From: Pedobacter sp. MC2016-14
Lineage (GTDB): Bacteria; Bacteroidota; Bacteroidia; Sphingobacteriales; Sphingobacteriaceae
Length of the DNA stretch: 64,000 nucleotides
Assembly (NCBI RefSeq): GCF_020991475.1
Contig: NZ_JAJMPA010000001.1
Span: 2,542,001 to 2,606,000 of the forward strand
Reading direction: 5' to 3'
Below, piece by piece: positions 17,607 to 26,637 of this stretch. A program made the position numbers and the translations under genes. The first letter of the stretch is position 1, and the number at the start of each line of letters is the position of its first letter. Below the pieces are notes generated by a model, which saw only the letters and a program-made list of their open reading frames with translations, was not told where the DNA came from and did no database searches.

Positions 17607-19202
17607 ATGAATTTTAATAATATAAAAACAGGCGTTTTCTTCTTACTGCTCTTAATAGGATTGGTAAGCTGTAAGGAAAATGAATTGGAACAAATTACCA
17701 CGCTTAAAGTAGATAGGGCATTTTCTCCAACTGGGTTAACTGCCGTTGTCATAAACAAAACTGGTGCTCGCCTAACGTGGAACAAAGTAACTAATGCAGA
17801 CTCTTATACCATTGAATTTTTTGCAAATGGAACTCTTGATTTTTCCGGAACCCCAGTAAAAAAAGTTGAAGGTGTTTTATTTAGTCAGGCTCCTTATACC
17901 GTAACTGGATTTAACGGCGCTACAGCTTATTCCGTACGTCTAAAGGCGGTTGGTAAGGACGTTGGAGATTCTAAATATGTTACAGCAACTTTTACGACAG
18001 AAACTGAGCAAATTTTTCAGGATATTGTTCCTGCAAAATTGACGGCAAGATCAGTGACTTTAAATTGGCCAGCTGGGCAGGCAGCGACAACTTTGACTGT
18101 CAATCCGGGTAATATTGTGCATACAGTAACGGCATTAGAAGTTGCAGCTGGTGAAGTAACGATTACAGGATTAACACCAAAAACAACTTATACTGCTGTA
18201 CTAACATTAAATGCTGCTGTTAGAGGGACTAAAATATTTACAACTACCGCGGAATTACCTACTGGTGCCGATGTTGTATATGTTGCCGCAACAGATGATC
18301 TTGCTGCAATGATTCAGGCGGCAACCACAAGTACAAGGTTTGTTATATTGGAAGGCACAAAATACAATTCGGATGTAACTGTAACTATTCCAGGTGGAAT
18401 AAATATTAGTATCATCGGAGAAGTGGCAACAAACAAACCGATTGTTTCATTTAATCAAATTATGCTTCCTACTATTGGCGGGAAACTACATTTTGAGAAT
18501 ATCGAATTAAGTGGTTATGCAAAGGGGGACGAGACAACTACCAAACGCGCGTATATCATTAACCAAAATGTACCAACTGTTACTGAAGAAGTTTCTTTCG
18601 AAAATTGTTTAATCAGGCATTTCACGAATACCCCAATGCGCCTGCAGTCTACAAATGTGATGACAATTAATAATTTTATTGTCACCAATTGTATCATAGA
18701 AGATATTAGTGATAATGGTACAAGTAGTGGTTATGCATTTATAAATTCAAATGTTGCCTTGGGCAAAATCAATAACATTAGCATCACTAATAGTACTTTT
18801 TCTAATTTGGGATTTGGTTTAATCCTTCACAACGCTGCTTCCTCATTGTCAGTAACGATTGATAACAATACCTTTTATAACGTAATAGCAGATACAAGAT
18901 ATTTGATTGATTACAATGCACAAACTATTAGTAGCGGGTTTTCTTTCAAGAATAATATACTAGCAAAAACCTATTCACCAGCGGGAACCGCAAGAGGAAT
19001 AAGGGCTGGTACAACGCCAACAACTTCAAATAATTATCAGGCATCTGATGTGATATTTGCTGGAAATCTTATTCCTGGGATAACCCCGTACACCGGAACA
19101 AGCGCAACTTTATTTACAGCGCCAGCAACCAAAAATTTCAAAATAAAAGATGATACTTTTGCTGGAAAATCCAGTTCTGGAGATCCCAGATGGAGATTGT
19201 AA
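17607..19202 (+). CDS. Beta-helix lipoprotein with N-terminal Fn3 domains (DUF4957/DUF5123-type)
   Basis: A 531-aa lipoprotein (Cys22, LVSC). Residues about 40-130 resemble a fibronectin type III domain (GARLTWNKVTNADSYTIEFF), and about 140-215 a second one (SVTLNWPAGQAATTLTV). From about 225 onward the pattern of short hydrophobic strands and Asn-rich turns (NFIVTNCIIEDISDNG, NNISITNSTFSNLGFG, NNTFYNV) indicates a right-handed parallel beta-helix, as in DUF4957/DUF5123 proteins encoded in pectin loci. Catalytic residues cannot be identified; it may be a surface pectin-binding protein or a divergent lyase. It is third in the pectin operon and followed by a strong hairpin. Confidence 0.75.
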   Translation: MNFNNIKTGVFFLLLLIGLVSCKENELEQITTLKVDRAFSPTGLTAVVINKTGARLTWNKVTNADSYTIEFFANGTLDFSGTPVKKVEGVLFSQAPYTVTGFNGATAYSVRLKAVGKDVGDSKYVTATFTTETEQIFQDIVPAKLTARSVTLNWPAGQAATTLTVNPGNIVHTVTALEVAAGEVTITGLTPKTTYTAVLTLNAAVRGTKIFTTTAELPTGADVVYVAATDDLAAMIQAATTSTRFVILEGTKYNSDVTVTIPGGINISIIGEVATNKPIVSFNQIMLPTIGGKLHFENIELSGYAKGDETTTKRAYIINQNVPTVTEEVSFENCLIRHFTNTPMRLQSTNVMTINNFIVTNCIIEDISDNGTSSGYAFINSNVALGKINNISITNSTFSNLGFGLILHNAASSLSVTIDNNTFYNVIADTRYLIDYNAQTISSGFSFKNNILAKTYSPAGTARGIRAGTTPTTSNNYQASDVIFAGNLIPGITPYTGTSATLFTAPATKNFKIKDDTFAGKSSSGDPRWRL

Positions 19203-19219
19203 TCTTTTCTAATAACAAG

Positions 19220-19246
19220 CAACGGGATGCAATTTGCATCCCGTTG
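19220..19246 (+). terminator. Intra-locus terminator hairpin
   Basis: A perfect 11-bp stem CAACGGGATGC (19220-19230) and GCATCCCGTTG (19236-19246) with a 5-nt loop, 18 nt after the beta-helix lipoprotein stop. The following sequence is only moderately T-rich, so partial termination between the SusCD-lipoprotein part and the enzyme part is plausible. Confidence 0.75.
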
Positions 19247-19285
19247 TACTTTAAAGACTAATTATTTTGTTTATTAATTATTGCT

Positions 19286-20770
19286 ATGACATTCAATCGA
19301 GTTATTGTAGGTTCTATCGTACTGCTTGTTTTTTTCGGTTTCACAAATTGCAAAAAGAAAAAAGCAGCTGATGCTTCGCCTTCGACAACAGAAAATAAAG
19401 ACACTACAAAACCACCTGTGTCGGAAACTGCTTACGCATTTCCTGGAGCCGAAGGATTTGGTAAGTCTACTACTGGCGGCCGTGGCGGCAAGGTAATCAA
19501 GGTAACTAACCTTAATGATGCTGGTGCAGGAAGCTTAAGAGCAGCCATTGCTGAATCGGGGCCACGAATCGTAGTATTTGAAGTCTCTGGAAACATAAAG
19601 CTAAGCAGTCGCATTCAGATAAAAAATGCAGACATCACCATTGCCGGCCAAACAGCACCAGGTGACGGAATTTGCATTCAGGATTATGAAATGAATGTCG
19701 ATGCAGACAATGTAATTATACGTTTCTTGCGTTTTAGAATGGGAGATTTAACCAGAAATGAGCAGGATGCCCTTTGGGGACGATATCATCAAAATATCAT
19801 TATAGATCATTGTTCCATGAGCTGGTCAATTGATGAGTGTTCTTCATTTTATGCCAATAAAAATTTTACGATGCAGTGGTGTGTGCTTTCTGAGAGTTTG
19901 AACAAGTCATTCCATGAAAAAGATGACCATGGATACGGCGCAATTTGGGGAGGAACGAACGCGACTTTTCATCACAATTTACTGGCGCATCATAACAGTA
20001 GAAATGCAAGGTTTGATGGAGGTAACCGTACCGGAACAGGCAGTAGTCCTTTTGGCATAGATAAGGTTGACTACCGCAATAACGTAATTTACAATTGGGG
20101 TAGCAACAGTGCCTATGGTGGGGAGAACGGACAATATAATTTAGTAGCCAATTATTATAAACCTGGGCCGGGAACAACAAGTTCTAAAAGGAACAGGATC
20201 ATGGAAATCTCTATGGAGGCCGATCTGGCTAAATATGGGCCTGGTTATGGTAAGTTTTATGCATCTGGAAATTATGTTGATGGTAATGCAACGGTTACTG
20301 CAGACAATTGGAATGGCGGTATGGATAAAGGATCAGGTTTGGGTGATGCAAACTATGCATTGGCAAAAATGAATTCGCCTTTTGAAGCAGAAGCAATAAC
20401 TGTGCATAGCGCAGTACAGGCATATAATGCGGTGCTGCTATATGGAGGCGCCAGCTTAAAAAGAGATGAGGTTGATACCCGCATCATGTCAGAAGTGAAA
20501 GATGGAACTGTGACATTTAATGGCTCCAAGACTGGTAAAAAAGGCATTATAGATTCTCAAACCGATGTAGGGGGCTGGCCGCTTTTAAATTCTTTACCTG
20601 CACTTTTAGATACCGATGCAGATGGTATGCCAGATAGTTGGGAAATAGAAAATGGATTGGATCCTAAAAAGGCAAATGCTGAGGGCAAAAATCTAAGTAC
20701 AGGTTATACCAATATTGAAGTTTATATCAATAGTTTGGTAAAAGACATTACTGCAAATCAGCTAAAGTGA
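19286..20770 (+). CDS. Pectate lyase, PL1-type, lipoprotein
   Basis: Cleaves alpha-1,4-polygalacturonate by beta-elimination, acting at the cell surface or in the periplasm. The 494-aa protein has a lipoprotein signal (Cys22, FTNC) and the typical Bacteroidota pectate-lyase opening AFPGAEGFGKSTTGGRGGKV followed by VTNLNDAGAGSLRAAI. A parallel beta-helix core follows (DADNVIIRFLRFRMGD, IIIDHCSMSWSIDECSSFY, HHNLLAHHNSRNARFDGG). Near the C-terminus DTDADGMPDSWEIENGLDP is a Ca2+-binding thrombospondin-3-like loop. Length and motifs fit PL1 proteins of this phylum; the exact subfamily is not determined. It follows the hairpin at 19220-19246 by 39 nt. Confidence 0.88.
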   Translation: MTFNRVIVGSIVLLVFFGFTNCKKKKAADASPSTTENKDTTKPPVSETAYAFPGAEGFGKSTTGGRGGKVIKVTNLNDAGAGSLRAAIAESGPRIVVFEVSGNIKLSSRIQIKNADITIAGQTAPGDGICIQDYEMNVDADNVIIRFLRFRMGDLTRNEQDALWGRYHQNIIIDHCSMSWSIDECSSFYANKNFTMQWCVLSESLNKSFHEKDDHGYGAIWGGTNATFHHNLLAHHNSRNARFDGGNRTGTGSSPFGIDKVDYRNNVIYNWGSNSAYGGENGQYNLVANYYKPGPGTTSSKRNRIMEISMEADLAKYGPGYGKFYASGNYVDGNATVTADNWNGGMDKGSGLGDANYALAKMNSPFEAEAITVHSAVQAYNAVLLYGGASLKRDEVDTRIMSEVKDGTVTFNGSKTGKKGIIDSQTDVGGWPLLNSLPALLDTDADGMPDSWEIENGLDPKKANAEGKNLSTGYTNIEVYINSLVKDITANQLK

Positions 20771-20862
20771 TTGAAAAAATATATCAATTGAAGCCTCAGG
20801 CTTTCACAAAAACCATACCCACAGATCGTTCAATGCGCCTTTAAGGAGATGTAATCGCCATT

Positions 20863-20874
20863 GGTATCGATTGC
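20863..20874. promoter_or_regulatory. Imperfect copy of the xyl-type palindrome upstream of CE8
   Basis: GGTATCGATTGC matches 10 of 12 positions of the perfect palindrome found upstream of xylB (26595-26606). It lies 75 nt upstream of the pectin methylesterase start, in the 179-nt gap after the pectate lyase. That gap holds nothing else I can support beyond a 5-bp AAGCC/GGCTT mini-hairpin. Confidence 0.35.
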
Positions 20875-20949
20875 ATAGATTTTAATGCTGCTTATCTGCT
20901 TAAGCTGATTTAAAGTTTGTACAATTGTTAACCAATATAACCTTTTCCA

Positions 20950-21963
20950 ATGAGCAAAATAGTTTTTAAACTTGCTGCAGCGTTTTGTTTGATGATGGTA
21001 TCAATTTCAGGCTATGCTCAGCAAATAAAATATCCTGCTGTCATTCATGTTGCATTAGATGGCACAGGCAATTATAAAACCATACAAGAAGCGGTAAATT
21101 CGGTTCGCGATCTGGGCAAAGAAGAAGTAAAGATCTTCATTAAAAAAGGCGTTTATCATGAAAAACTTGTTATTCCATCCTGGAAAACAAACATCTCATT
21201 GATTGGGGAAAATCCAGACAGTACAATCATTACAAATGCAGACTATTCAGGTAAAAGTTATGCTAATGGAAAAGATGCTTTTGGACTGGAGAAATTTAGC
21301 ACCTATACCTCTTATACTGTTTTGGTACTGGGAAATGATTTTAAAGCAGAAAATCTGACCATTGAAAATACTTCTGGAAGGGTAGGCCAAGCCGTAGCCC
21401 TGCATGTAGAAGGAGACCGGGTAATTATTAAAAACTGCCATTTGCTGGGTAATCAGGATACTTTGTATGCGGCAACCGAGGGTAGCAGGCAATATTATAT
21501 CAACTGTTCTTTGCAAGGCACCACAGATTTTATTTTTGGAGAAGCTACTGCAGTATTTCAAAGCTGCACCATAAAAAGTCTTTCAAACTCATACATTACA
21601 GCGGCTGCCACCAGGCCAAACCAAAAGTTTGGCTTCGTTTTCTTCGACTGCAAGCTCCTTGCTGCGCCTGGCGTAGATAAAGTATTTCTTGGAAGGCCCT
21701 GGAGGCCATATGCCAAAACAGTTTTCATTCGCACAGAAATGGGGTCGCATATTGTACCAGAAGGATGGAATGCCTGGAAAGGTGATGCAATGTTCCCGGA
21801 TAAAGATAGAACTGCCTATTATGCAGAGTATGGTAGTACCGGAGCAGGTGTCAATACTGCTAAGCGGGTAGCCTGGTCAAAACATTTAAAAAAAGTAGCA
21901 AATTATACATTAACAAATATTTTTAATCGCGGTGACCTATGGAATCCGGAAAACAACAAGTAG
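20950..21963 (+). CDS. Pectin methylesterase (CE8)
   Basis: Removes methyl esters from homogalacturonan, which makes it accessible to the pectate lyase encoded just upstream. The 337-aa protein has a Sec signal (residues 1-23, ending GYAQ). It shows the family opening VALDGTGNYKTIQEAVNSV, the catalytic-region motifs LGNQDTLYA and DFIFGEATAVF (first and second catalytic Asp), and LGRPWRPYAKTVF with the conserved Arg-Pro-Trp. All expected motifs are present, so the enzyme should be active. Secretion to periplasm is predicted. It is followed after only 1 nt by GH43. Confidence 0.95.
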   Translation: MSKIVFKLAAAFCLMMVSISGYAQQIKYPAVIHVALDGTGNYKTIQEAVNSVRDLGKEEVKIFIKKGVYHEKLVIPSWKTNISLIGENPDSTIITNADYSGKSYANGKDAFGLEKFSTYTSYTVLVLGNDFKAENLTIENTSGRVGQAVALHVEGDRVIIKNCHLLGNQDTLYAATEGSRQYYINCSLQGTTDFIFGEATAVFQSCTIKSLSNSYITAAATRPNQKFGFVFFDCKLLAAPGVDKVFLGRPWRPYAKTVFIRTEMGSHIVPEGWNAWKGDAMFPDKDRTAYYAEYGSTGAGVNTAKRVAWSKHLKKVANYTLTNIFNRGDLWNPENNK

Positions 21964-21964
21964 A

Positions 21965-23605
21965 ATGTTTAAAATTATTTCAATCACTGCATTAACTGTT
22001 TTAAGTGCAACGCTAAATATACATGCCCAATCTACCATCAAAACCACAGGCAACACATCGAAGGTTTGGGTGGCCGATTTAGGAAACGGAAAGTATAAAA
22101 ACCCGGTATTGGATGCTGATTATTCAGATCCTGATGCGATACGCGTGGGTGATGATTTTTATATGGTTGCTTCCAGTTTTGACGCGGTACCAGGCCTGCC
22201 TATTCTCCACTCTAAAGATTTAGTAAACTGGACAATACTAACACATGCACTAACCCGTCAGCCTCCATTTGAACATTTTGCAAGAACACAGCATGGAAAT
22301 GGGGTGTGGGCACCTTCAATTCGCTACCATAACAATGAGTTTTATATTTACTATCCTGATCCTGATTTTGGGATTTATGTAATTAAGGCTAAGGATGCAA
22401 AAGGCCCATGGTCAGCGCCAAAAATAGTGGAGCCAGGTAAAGGATTAATAGATCCTTGTCCGCTATGGGATGACAATGGAAAAGTATACCTGGCCTATGC
22501 CTATGCAGGCAGCAGGGCAGGAATCAAAAGTGTAATTGCGGTAAAGGAACTTAATGCTGTGGGAGATCAGACAATTACATCGGGAACCATTGTTTACGAT
22601 GGGCATGAACTGGATCCTACAATAGAAGGCCCAAAGTTTTATAAAAGAAATGGTTACTATTACATTTTTGCCCCGGCGGGAGGTGTGGCAACTGGCTGGC
22701 AGTTGGTGTTGCGGTCTAAGAACATTTATGGGCCTTATGAACGTAAAGTAGTAATGGATCAAGGGAAATCTTCGGTAAATGGGCCTCATCAGGGCGCATG
22801 GGTAACTACCCAAACTGGAGAAGATTGGTTTTTACATTTTCAGGATAAATTTGTTTACGGTAGGGTAGTACACCTGCAGCCCATGAAATGGGTAAAGGAT
22901 TGGCCGGTTATTGGTTTGGATATAGACGGTGATGGAATTGGAGAACCTGTAAGGACTTATAAAAAGCCAAATGTTGGTAAAAGCTGGCCCGTTACTACAC
23001 CTGCAGAAAGTGATGAATTTGATGGTAACGTATTAGGTTTGCAATGGCAGTGGCAGGCTAATCCAAAAGCAACATGGGCTTTTGCAAGCGCCGCTACAAG
23101 TAAATTGAGGTTGTATACAGAACAAATACCTGACAGCGCCAAAAATTATTGGGATGTACCGCAATTGCTGTTGCAAAAGTTTCCTACAGAAGTATTTACG
23201 GCAACTACCAAACTAAAGTTTATGCCCAATCCTAAACTGGAAAATGAAAAAACAGGCTTAATAGTTATGGGGAGAAGTTACGCAAGTTTGGCTTTAAAAA
23301 GTGATAAATCTGGTATTGCTATCGTTTATTCTGTCTGTAATGGTGCAGACAAGGGCAAAGCAGAAGTAGAAAAGACTATAGCAAAGTTAAATGGTAACGA
23401 GGCTTATTTGAGGGTACAGGTAAGTAAAGGTGGCGTATGCCAGTTTAGTTATAGTAAAGACGGAAAAGACTTCACAAATGTTGCCGCGGCTTTTGAAGCC
23501 AAGGAAGGGCAGTGGATTGGTGCAAAATTAGGATTATTTGCAACCAGACCTGAAAAGATTAACGATTCTGGATATGTAGATTACGATTGGTTTAGGATCA
23601 ACTAA
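21965..23605 (+). CDS. Glycoside hydrolase family 43 (xylosidase/arabinofuranosidase type)
   Basis: Inverting exo-glycosidase on pentose side chains. I use the ATG at 21965 (546 aa) because it yields a proper signal peptide (MFKIISITALTVLSATLNIHAQ, residues 1-22, shown in part: MFKIISITALTVLS) and lies 1 nt after the CE8 stop; an in-frame ATG at 21932 would be inside CE8. The five-bladed propeller motifs are DADYSDPDAIRVGDDFYM (base Asp), GLIDPCPLWDD (pKa-modulating Asp) and DPTIEGPKFY (acid Glu). From about residue 345 a concanavalin-like C-terminal domain follows, as in GH43 xylosidase/arabinofuranosidase subfamilies. Specificity is not resolvable; neighbouring xylA/xylB suggest that xylose is at least one product used. 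Confidence 0.9.
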   Translation: MFKIISITALTVLSATLNIHAQSTIKTTGNTSKVWVADLGNGKYKNPVLDADYSDPDAIRVGDDFYMVASSFDAVPGLPILHSKDLVNWTILTHALTRQPPFEHFARTQHGNGVWAPSIRYHNNEFYIYYPDPDFGIYVIKAKDAKGPWSAPKIVEPGKGLIDPCPLWDDNGKVYLAYAYAGSRAGIKSVIAVKELNAVGDQTITSGTIVYDGHELDPTIEGPKFYKRNGYYYIFAPAGGVATGWQLVLRSKNIYGPYERKVVMDQGKSSVNGPHQGAWVTTQTGEDWFLHFQDKFVYGRVVHLQPMKWVKDWPVIGLDIDGDGIGEPVRTYKKPNVGKSWPVTTPAESDEFDGNVLGLQWQWQANPKATWAFASAATSKLRLYTEQIPDSAKNYWDVPQLLLQKFPTEVFTATTKLKFMPNPKLENEKTGLIVMGRSYASLALKSDKSGIAIVYSVCNGADKGKAEVEKTIAKLNGNEAYLRVQVSKGGVCQFSYSKDGKDFTNVAAAFEAKEGQWIGAKLGLFATRPEKINDSGYVDYDWFRIN

Positions 23606-23610
23606 ACGTC

Positions 23611-23710
23611 ATCTCGAAATGAGGAACGATTGAGAGATCTATTTTCAAATGAATGAATAGATCTCTCGTCGCTAGCTCTGTCAAGAGGACGGAGCATAAC
23701 AACGAGAGAT
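23611..23710. repeat. Compound inverted repeat between convergent GH43 and xylA
   Basis: Three nested or adjacent hairpins lie within 100 nt. The first is a perfect 12-bp repeat, GAGAGATCTATT (23632-23643) and AATAGATCTCTC (23656-23667). The second is ATCTCTCGT (23661-23669) with ACGAGAGAT (23702-23710). Inside that lies GCTCTGTC/GACGGAGC with one G-T pair. The left flank GTCATCTCGAAATGAGG resembles repeated intergenic palindromes I associate with Pedobacter-like genomes. It lies between convergent genes, so it probably also serves as a bidirectional terminator. Confidence 0.7.
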
Positions 23711-23720
23711 TAAGTTGGAT

Positions 23721-25052
23721 TTAAATATATCTGTTTACAATGTTTTCCAGCAATTCCTGTTTGCCACTTAAAGTTTCAGGCTCGCCATTCTCATGAGCAT
23801 AATTGGCTAGATCTTCTAGACTCAGTTTACCATTTTCAAAATCTTTACCCGCACCACTGTCAAATGAAGCATACCTTTCTGTTCTGATTTTTTTGTAATC
23901 CGATTTTTGAAGGATATTATCGGCCGCAATCAAAGCCCTTGCGAAAGTATCCATTCCACCAATATGTGCGTAAAACAAATCTGCCACGTCAGTAGAGTTC
24001 CGTCTGATCTTCGCATCAAAGTTAATACCCCCGCCTTGTAAACCACCAGCTTCTAAAAAGATCAGCATGGTTTCTGCCAATTCATTGATATTGTTAGGGA
24101 ACTGGTCGGTATCCCATCCATTCTGATAATCACCACGGTTGGCATCCATTGACCCAAGTAAACCAGCATCAGCAGCAACCTGAACTTCATGCTGAAAAGT
24201 ATGGCCAGCAAGAGTAGCATGGTTTACCTCTAAATTCAATTTGAAATCGTCCATTAAATCGTATTGACGCAGAAAACTAATTACTGTTGCCGAATCGTAA
24301 TCATATTGGTGTTTAGAAGGTTCACAAGGCTTAGGTTCAATTAAGAAATTTCCTTTAAATCCTTGTTTGCGGGCGTAATCTTTTGAGGCATGTAAAAATT
24401 TAGCCAAATGTTCCTGCTCCCGTTTCATGTCGGTGTTTAGTAAAGACATATAACCTTCTCTACCGCCCCAGAATACATAATTCTCTCCACCAAGGGCAAT
24501 AGTTGCATCCAGTGCAAATTTTACCTGGGCCGCACCATGTGCCAATACGTGGAAATTAGGGTTAGTAGAAGCACCATTCATATACCTGCGGTGAGAGAAT
24601 AAATTAGCTGTGCCCCAAAGTAATTTAACACCACTTTCTTCCTGTTTTTGTTTCGCATATGCTACCAATGCCTGCAGGCGTTTTTCATTGTCTTTTACAT
24701 CATTAGTATAATCTACAACGTCTACATCATGGAAACAATAAAAAGGAAGGTTCATTTTAGTTAAAAATTCAAAAGCAGCATCCATTTTATCTTTTGCTCT
24801 TTCTACAGCATCCGCTTTCTCGTTCCAGGGATGAATGATGGTAGGTTCTCCAAAAGGATCAGCTCCATTGCCAACAAAAGAGTGCCAGTATGCACCTGCA
24901 AAACGCAGGTGGTCTTTCATTGATTTGCCTGCAATAATCCTGTTTTCATCATAGTAGCGAAAGGCAAGAGGATTGTCAGAATCTACACCCTCAAATTTTA
25001 CCTGACCTATGCCTTTAAAAAATTCTTTTTCTCCGGTAATTACACTTGTCAT
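23721..25052 (-). CDS. xylA: Xylose isomerase
   Basis: Converts D-xylose to D-xylulose in the cytoplasm with two divalent metal ions. The 443-aa sequence carries family motifs [10 protein letters not shown] (with the active-site His), [47 protein letters not shown] (metal-binding Glu) and [18 protein letters not shown], plus [20 protein letters not shown]. This is the longer class II type, typical length. It is the second gene of a two-gene unit, 22 nt after xylB. Confidence 0.97.
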   Translation of the reverse strand: MTSVITGEKEFFKGIGQVKFEGVDSDNPLAFRYYDENRIIAGKSMKDHLRFAGAYWHSFVGNGADPFGEPTIIHPWNEKADAVERAKDKMDAAFEFLTKMNLPFYCFHDVDVVDYTNDVKDNEKRLQALVAYAKQKQEESGVKLLWGTANLFSHRRYMNGASTNPNFHVLAHGAAQVKFALDATIALGGENYVFWGGREGYMSLLNTDMKREQEHLAKFLHASKDYARKQGFKGNFLIEPKPCEPSKHQYDYDSATVISFLRQYDLMDDFKLNLEVNHATLAGHTFQHEVQVAADAGLLGSMDANRGDYQNGWDTDQFPNNINELAETMLIFLEAGGLQGGGINFDAKIRRNSTDVADLFYAHIGGMDTFARALIAADNILQKSDYKKIRTERYASFDSGAGKDFENGKLSLEDLANYAHENGEPETLSGKQELLENIVNRYI

Positions 25053-25074
25053 ACTTTTTAATATTATGGTTTAA

Positions 25075-26550
25075 TTAATCTTGTTTATTTAAAAGGTTTA
25101 GCCATTCCTGGTAAACCGGCTCATAGGCTGTTGTTATAGTAGGTTCAATGAGTTGCAAACATTTAACATTGCTAAAAGCTTCGGCAGGGGCAGAAAAAAT
25201 GCCTGCGCCAATACCAGATCCTAAGGCTGCGCCAACGCTGCCATCATTTTCATACAATTCTACAGGTACACCAGTACTGTTTACAAAGGCTTCCAAAAAT
25301 AAGTCGCTTAAAAACAGGTTAGCCTTGCCCGCACGAATCACATTTGGGTTTAGGCCGTTAGAACGCATAATGTCCAGTCCGTACCTAAAAGAAAATGCAA
25401 TTCCCTCCTGTACCGCACGGAAAATGTGCGATTGCGTATGTAAATTCAAGTCAATGTTGCAAAAATGTGCCCCCACAAGCCTATTGTTTAACATGCGTTC
25501 AGCCCCATTTCCAAAAGGCAATACCTGAAGTCCATCTGCACCTATATTTATTTTTTCAGCGGCCGAATTCATTTGCTGATAGCTTACGGCATTACTAAAA
25601 AGATTTTTAGTCCAGCGGTTTAGGCTCCCCGTTCCGTTGATGCAGAGCAATACACCAAGTCTTTTTTCTGTTTCTGTATAATTTACATGTGCAAAAGTAT
25701 TTACCCTCGATTGTGGGTCGTAAGCCAGTTGGTCGCTCACTCCGTAAATCACACCGGAAGTTCCAGCCGTCGCGGCCACCTCGCCCGGTTGTAATACATT
25801 TAAAGACAAAGCATTGTTTGGCTGGTCGCCCGCTTTATAAGTTACCGGTGTACCTGCTTTTAAACCTGTAAGTTCGGCAATTTTGCTATCTACTTTACCA
25901 TGCTCTGCAAAAACAGGCTTAACCTCAGGAATCAGGTTATAGTCAAAGCCATAATATTCCATCAATTCAGAAGAGATGCTATTGGTTTTAAAATCCCAAA
26001 AGATTCCTTCAGATAAAGCAGAGATGCTGGTCGTGATTTGCGAAGTTAATTTCATGGCAATGAAATCACCCGGAAGCATAAACTTATCCACTTTTGCAAA
26101 TAATTCAGGCTCATTTTGCTTAACCCAAGCCAGTTTAGCTGCGGTAAAGTTGCCGGGAGAATTGAGCAGGTGTGATAAACAAAACTCCTGTCCTAAGGTA
26201 TCAAATGCGCCATTCCCAAGAGTTACGGCCCGGCTGTCGCACCAAATAATGCTATCACGTAATAGGTTCTGATCTTTATCAACCAACACCAGCCCGTGCA
26301 TTTGGTAGGCAATGCCTATAGCAGTAATGTCCTTAGCCTCAAATTTTTTGGATGCCTTACAGCGATCAAATGCTTGTAACATACAATTCCACCACATTTC
26401 GGGCGACTGCTCAGCCCAACCTGGTTGCAGCGCGGTAATTAAGCTTTCCTCTTCAGGATAATGTGCTGAAACAACTACTTTCTGCGTATCTGCTTCAACA
26501 ACAGAAACTTTAATAGATGAAGTACCGATGTCTATTCCTAATAATAACAT
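25075..26550 (-). CDS. xylB: Xylulokinase
   Basis: Phosphorylates D-xylulose to xylulose 5-phosphate (FGGY carbohydrate kinase). The chosen start (26550) gives a 491-aa protein beginning MLLLGIDIGTSSIKVSVVE, the N-terminal phosphate-binding loop. An upstream in-frame start at 26598 would place the coding region over the operator/promoter and adds 16 non-conserved residues. Further motifs are AYQMHGLVLVDKDQ, GDQPNNALSLNVLQPGEVAATAGTSG (seen in part as AATAGTSGVIYG) and RAGKANLFLSDLFLEAF. Substrate choice is supported by the adjacent xylA. The gene faces a LacI regulator across a compact promoter with a perfect palindrome. Confidence 0.93.
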   Translation of the reverse strand: MLLLGIDIGTSSIKVSVVEADTQKVVVSAHYPEEESLITALQPGWAEQSPEMWWNCMLQAFDRCKASKKFEAKDITAIGIAYQMHGLVLVDKDQNLLRDSIIWCDSRAVTLGNGAFDTLGQEFCLSHLLNSPGNFTAAKLAWVKQNEPELFAKVDKFMLPGDFIAMKLTSQITTSISALSEGIFWDFKTNSISSELMEYYGFDYNLIPEVKPVFAEHGKVDSKIAELTGLKAGTPVTYKAGDQPNNALSLNVLQPGEVAATAGTSGVIYGVSDQLAYDPQSRVNTFAHVNYTETEKRLGVLLCINGTGSLNRWTKNLFSNAVSYQQMNSAAEKINIGADGLQVLPFGNGAERMLNNRLVGAHFCNIDLNLHTQSHIFRAVQEGIAFSFRYGLDIMRSNGLNPNVIRAGKANLFLSDLFLEAFVNSTGVPVELYENDGSVGAALGSGIGAGIFSAPAEAFSNVKCLQLIEPTITTAYEPVYQEWLNLLNKQD

Positions 26551-26568
26551 ATATTGGTTTTGATAAAA

Positions 26569-26598
26569 CGAATGTAGGATATTATTTTCATTTTGCAA
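26569..26598 (-). promoter_or_regulatory. xylBA promoter
   Basis: Read on the minus strand: TTG (26598-26596), 19 nt, then TACATTCG (26576-26569), close to the Bacteroidota consensus TTTG-N19-TAnnTTTG with one mismatch in the -7 element. It is 19 nt upstream of the xylB ATG. The -33 element lies inside the palindrome at 26595-26606, so binding there would block transcription. Confidence 0.55.
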
Positions 26599-26606
26599 TC
26601 GATTGC
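26595..26606. promoter_or_regulatory. Perfect 12-bp LacI-type operator
   Basis: GCAATCGATTGC is fully palindromic with a central CG, the layout of LacI-family operators (compare PurR GCAAACGTTTGC). It lies 31 nt upstream of the LacI gene at 26638 and 44 nt upstream of xylB, overlapping the xylB -33 element. It likely mediates repression of xylBA and autoregulation. Confidence 0.7.
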
Positions 26607-26637
26607 CTAATTATTTTTTTGCATTTTTACATGGAAT

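Noticed and set aside
20802..20818. Short AAGCC/GGCTT hairpin after the pectate lyase
   Set aside because: Only 5 bp with a 3-nt loop and no T-tract; too weak to call a terminator.
21932..21964. Upstream ATG for GH43 at 21932
   Set aside because: It lies inside the CE8 gene and adds 11 residues before a normal signal peptide; ATG 21965 is preferred.
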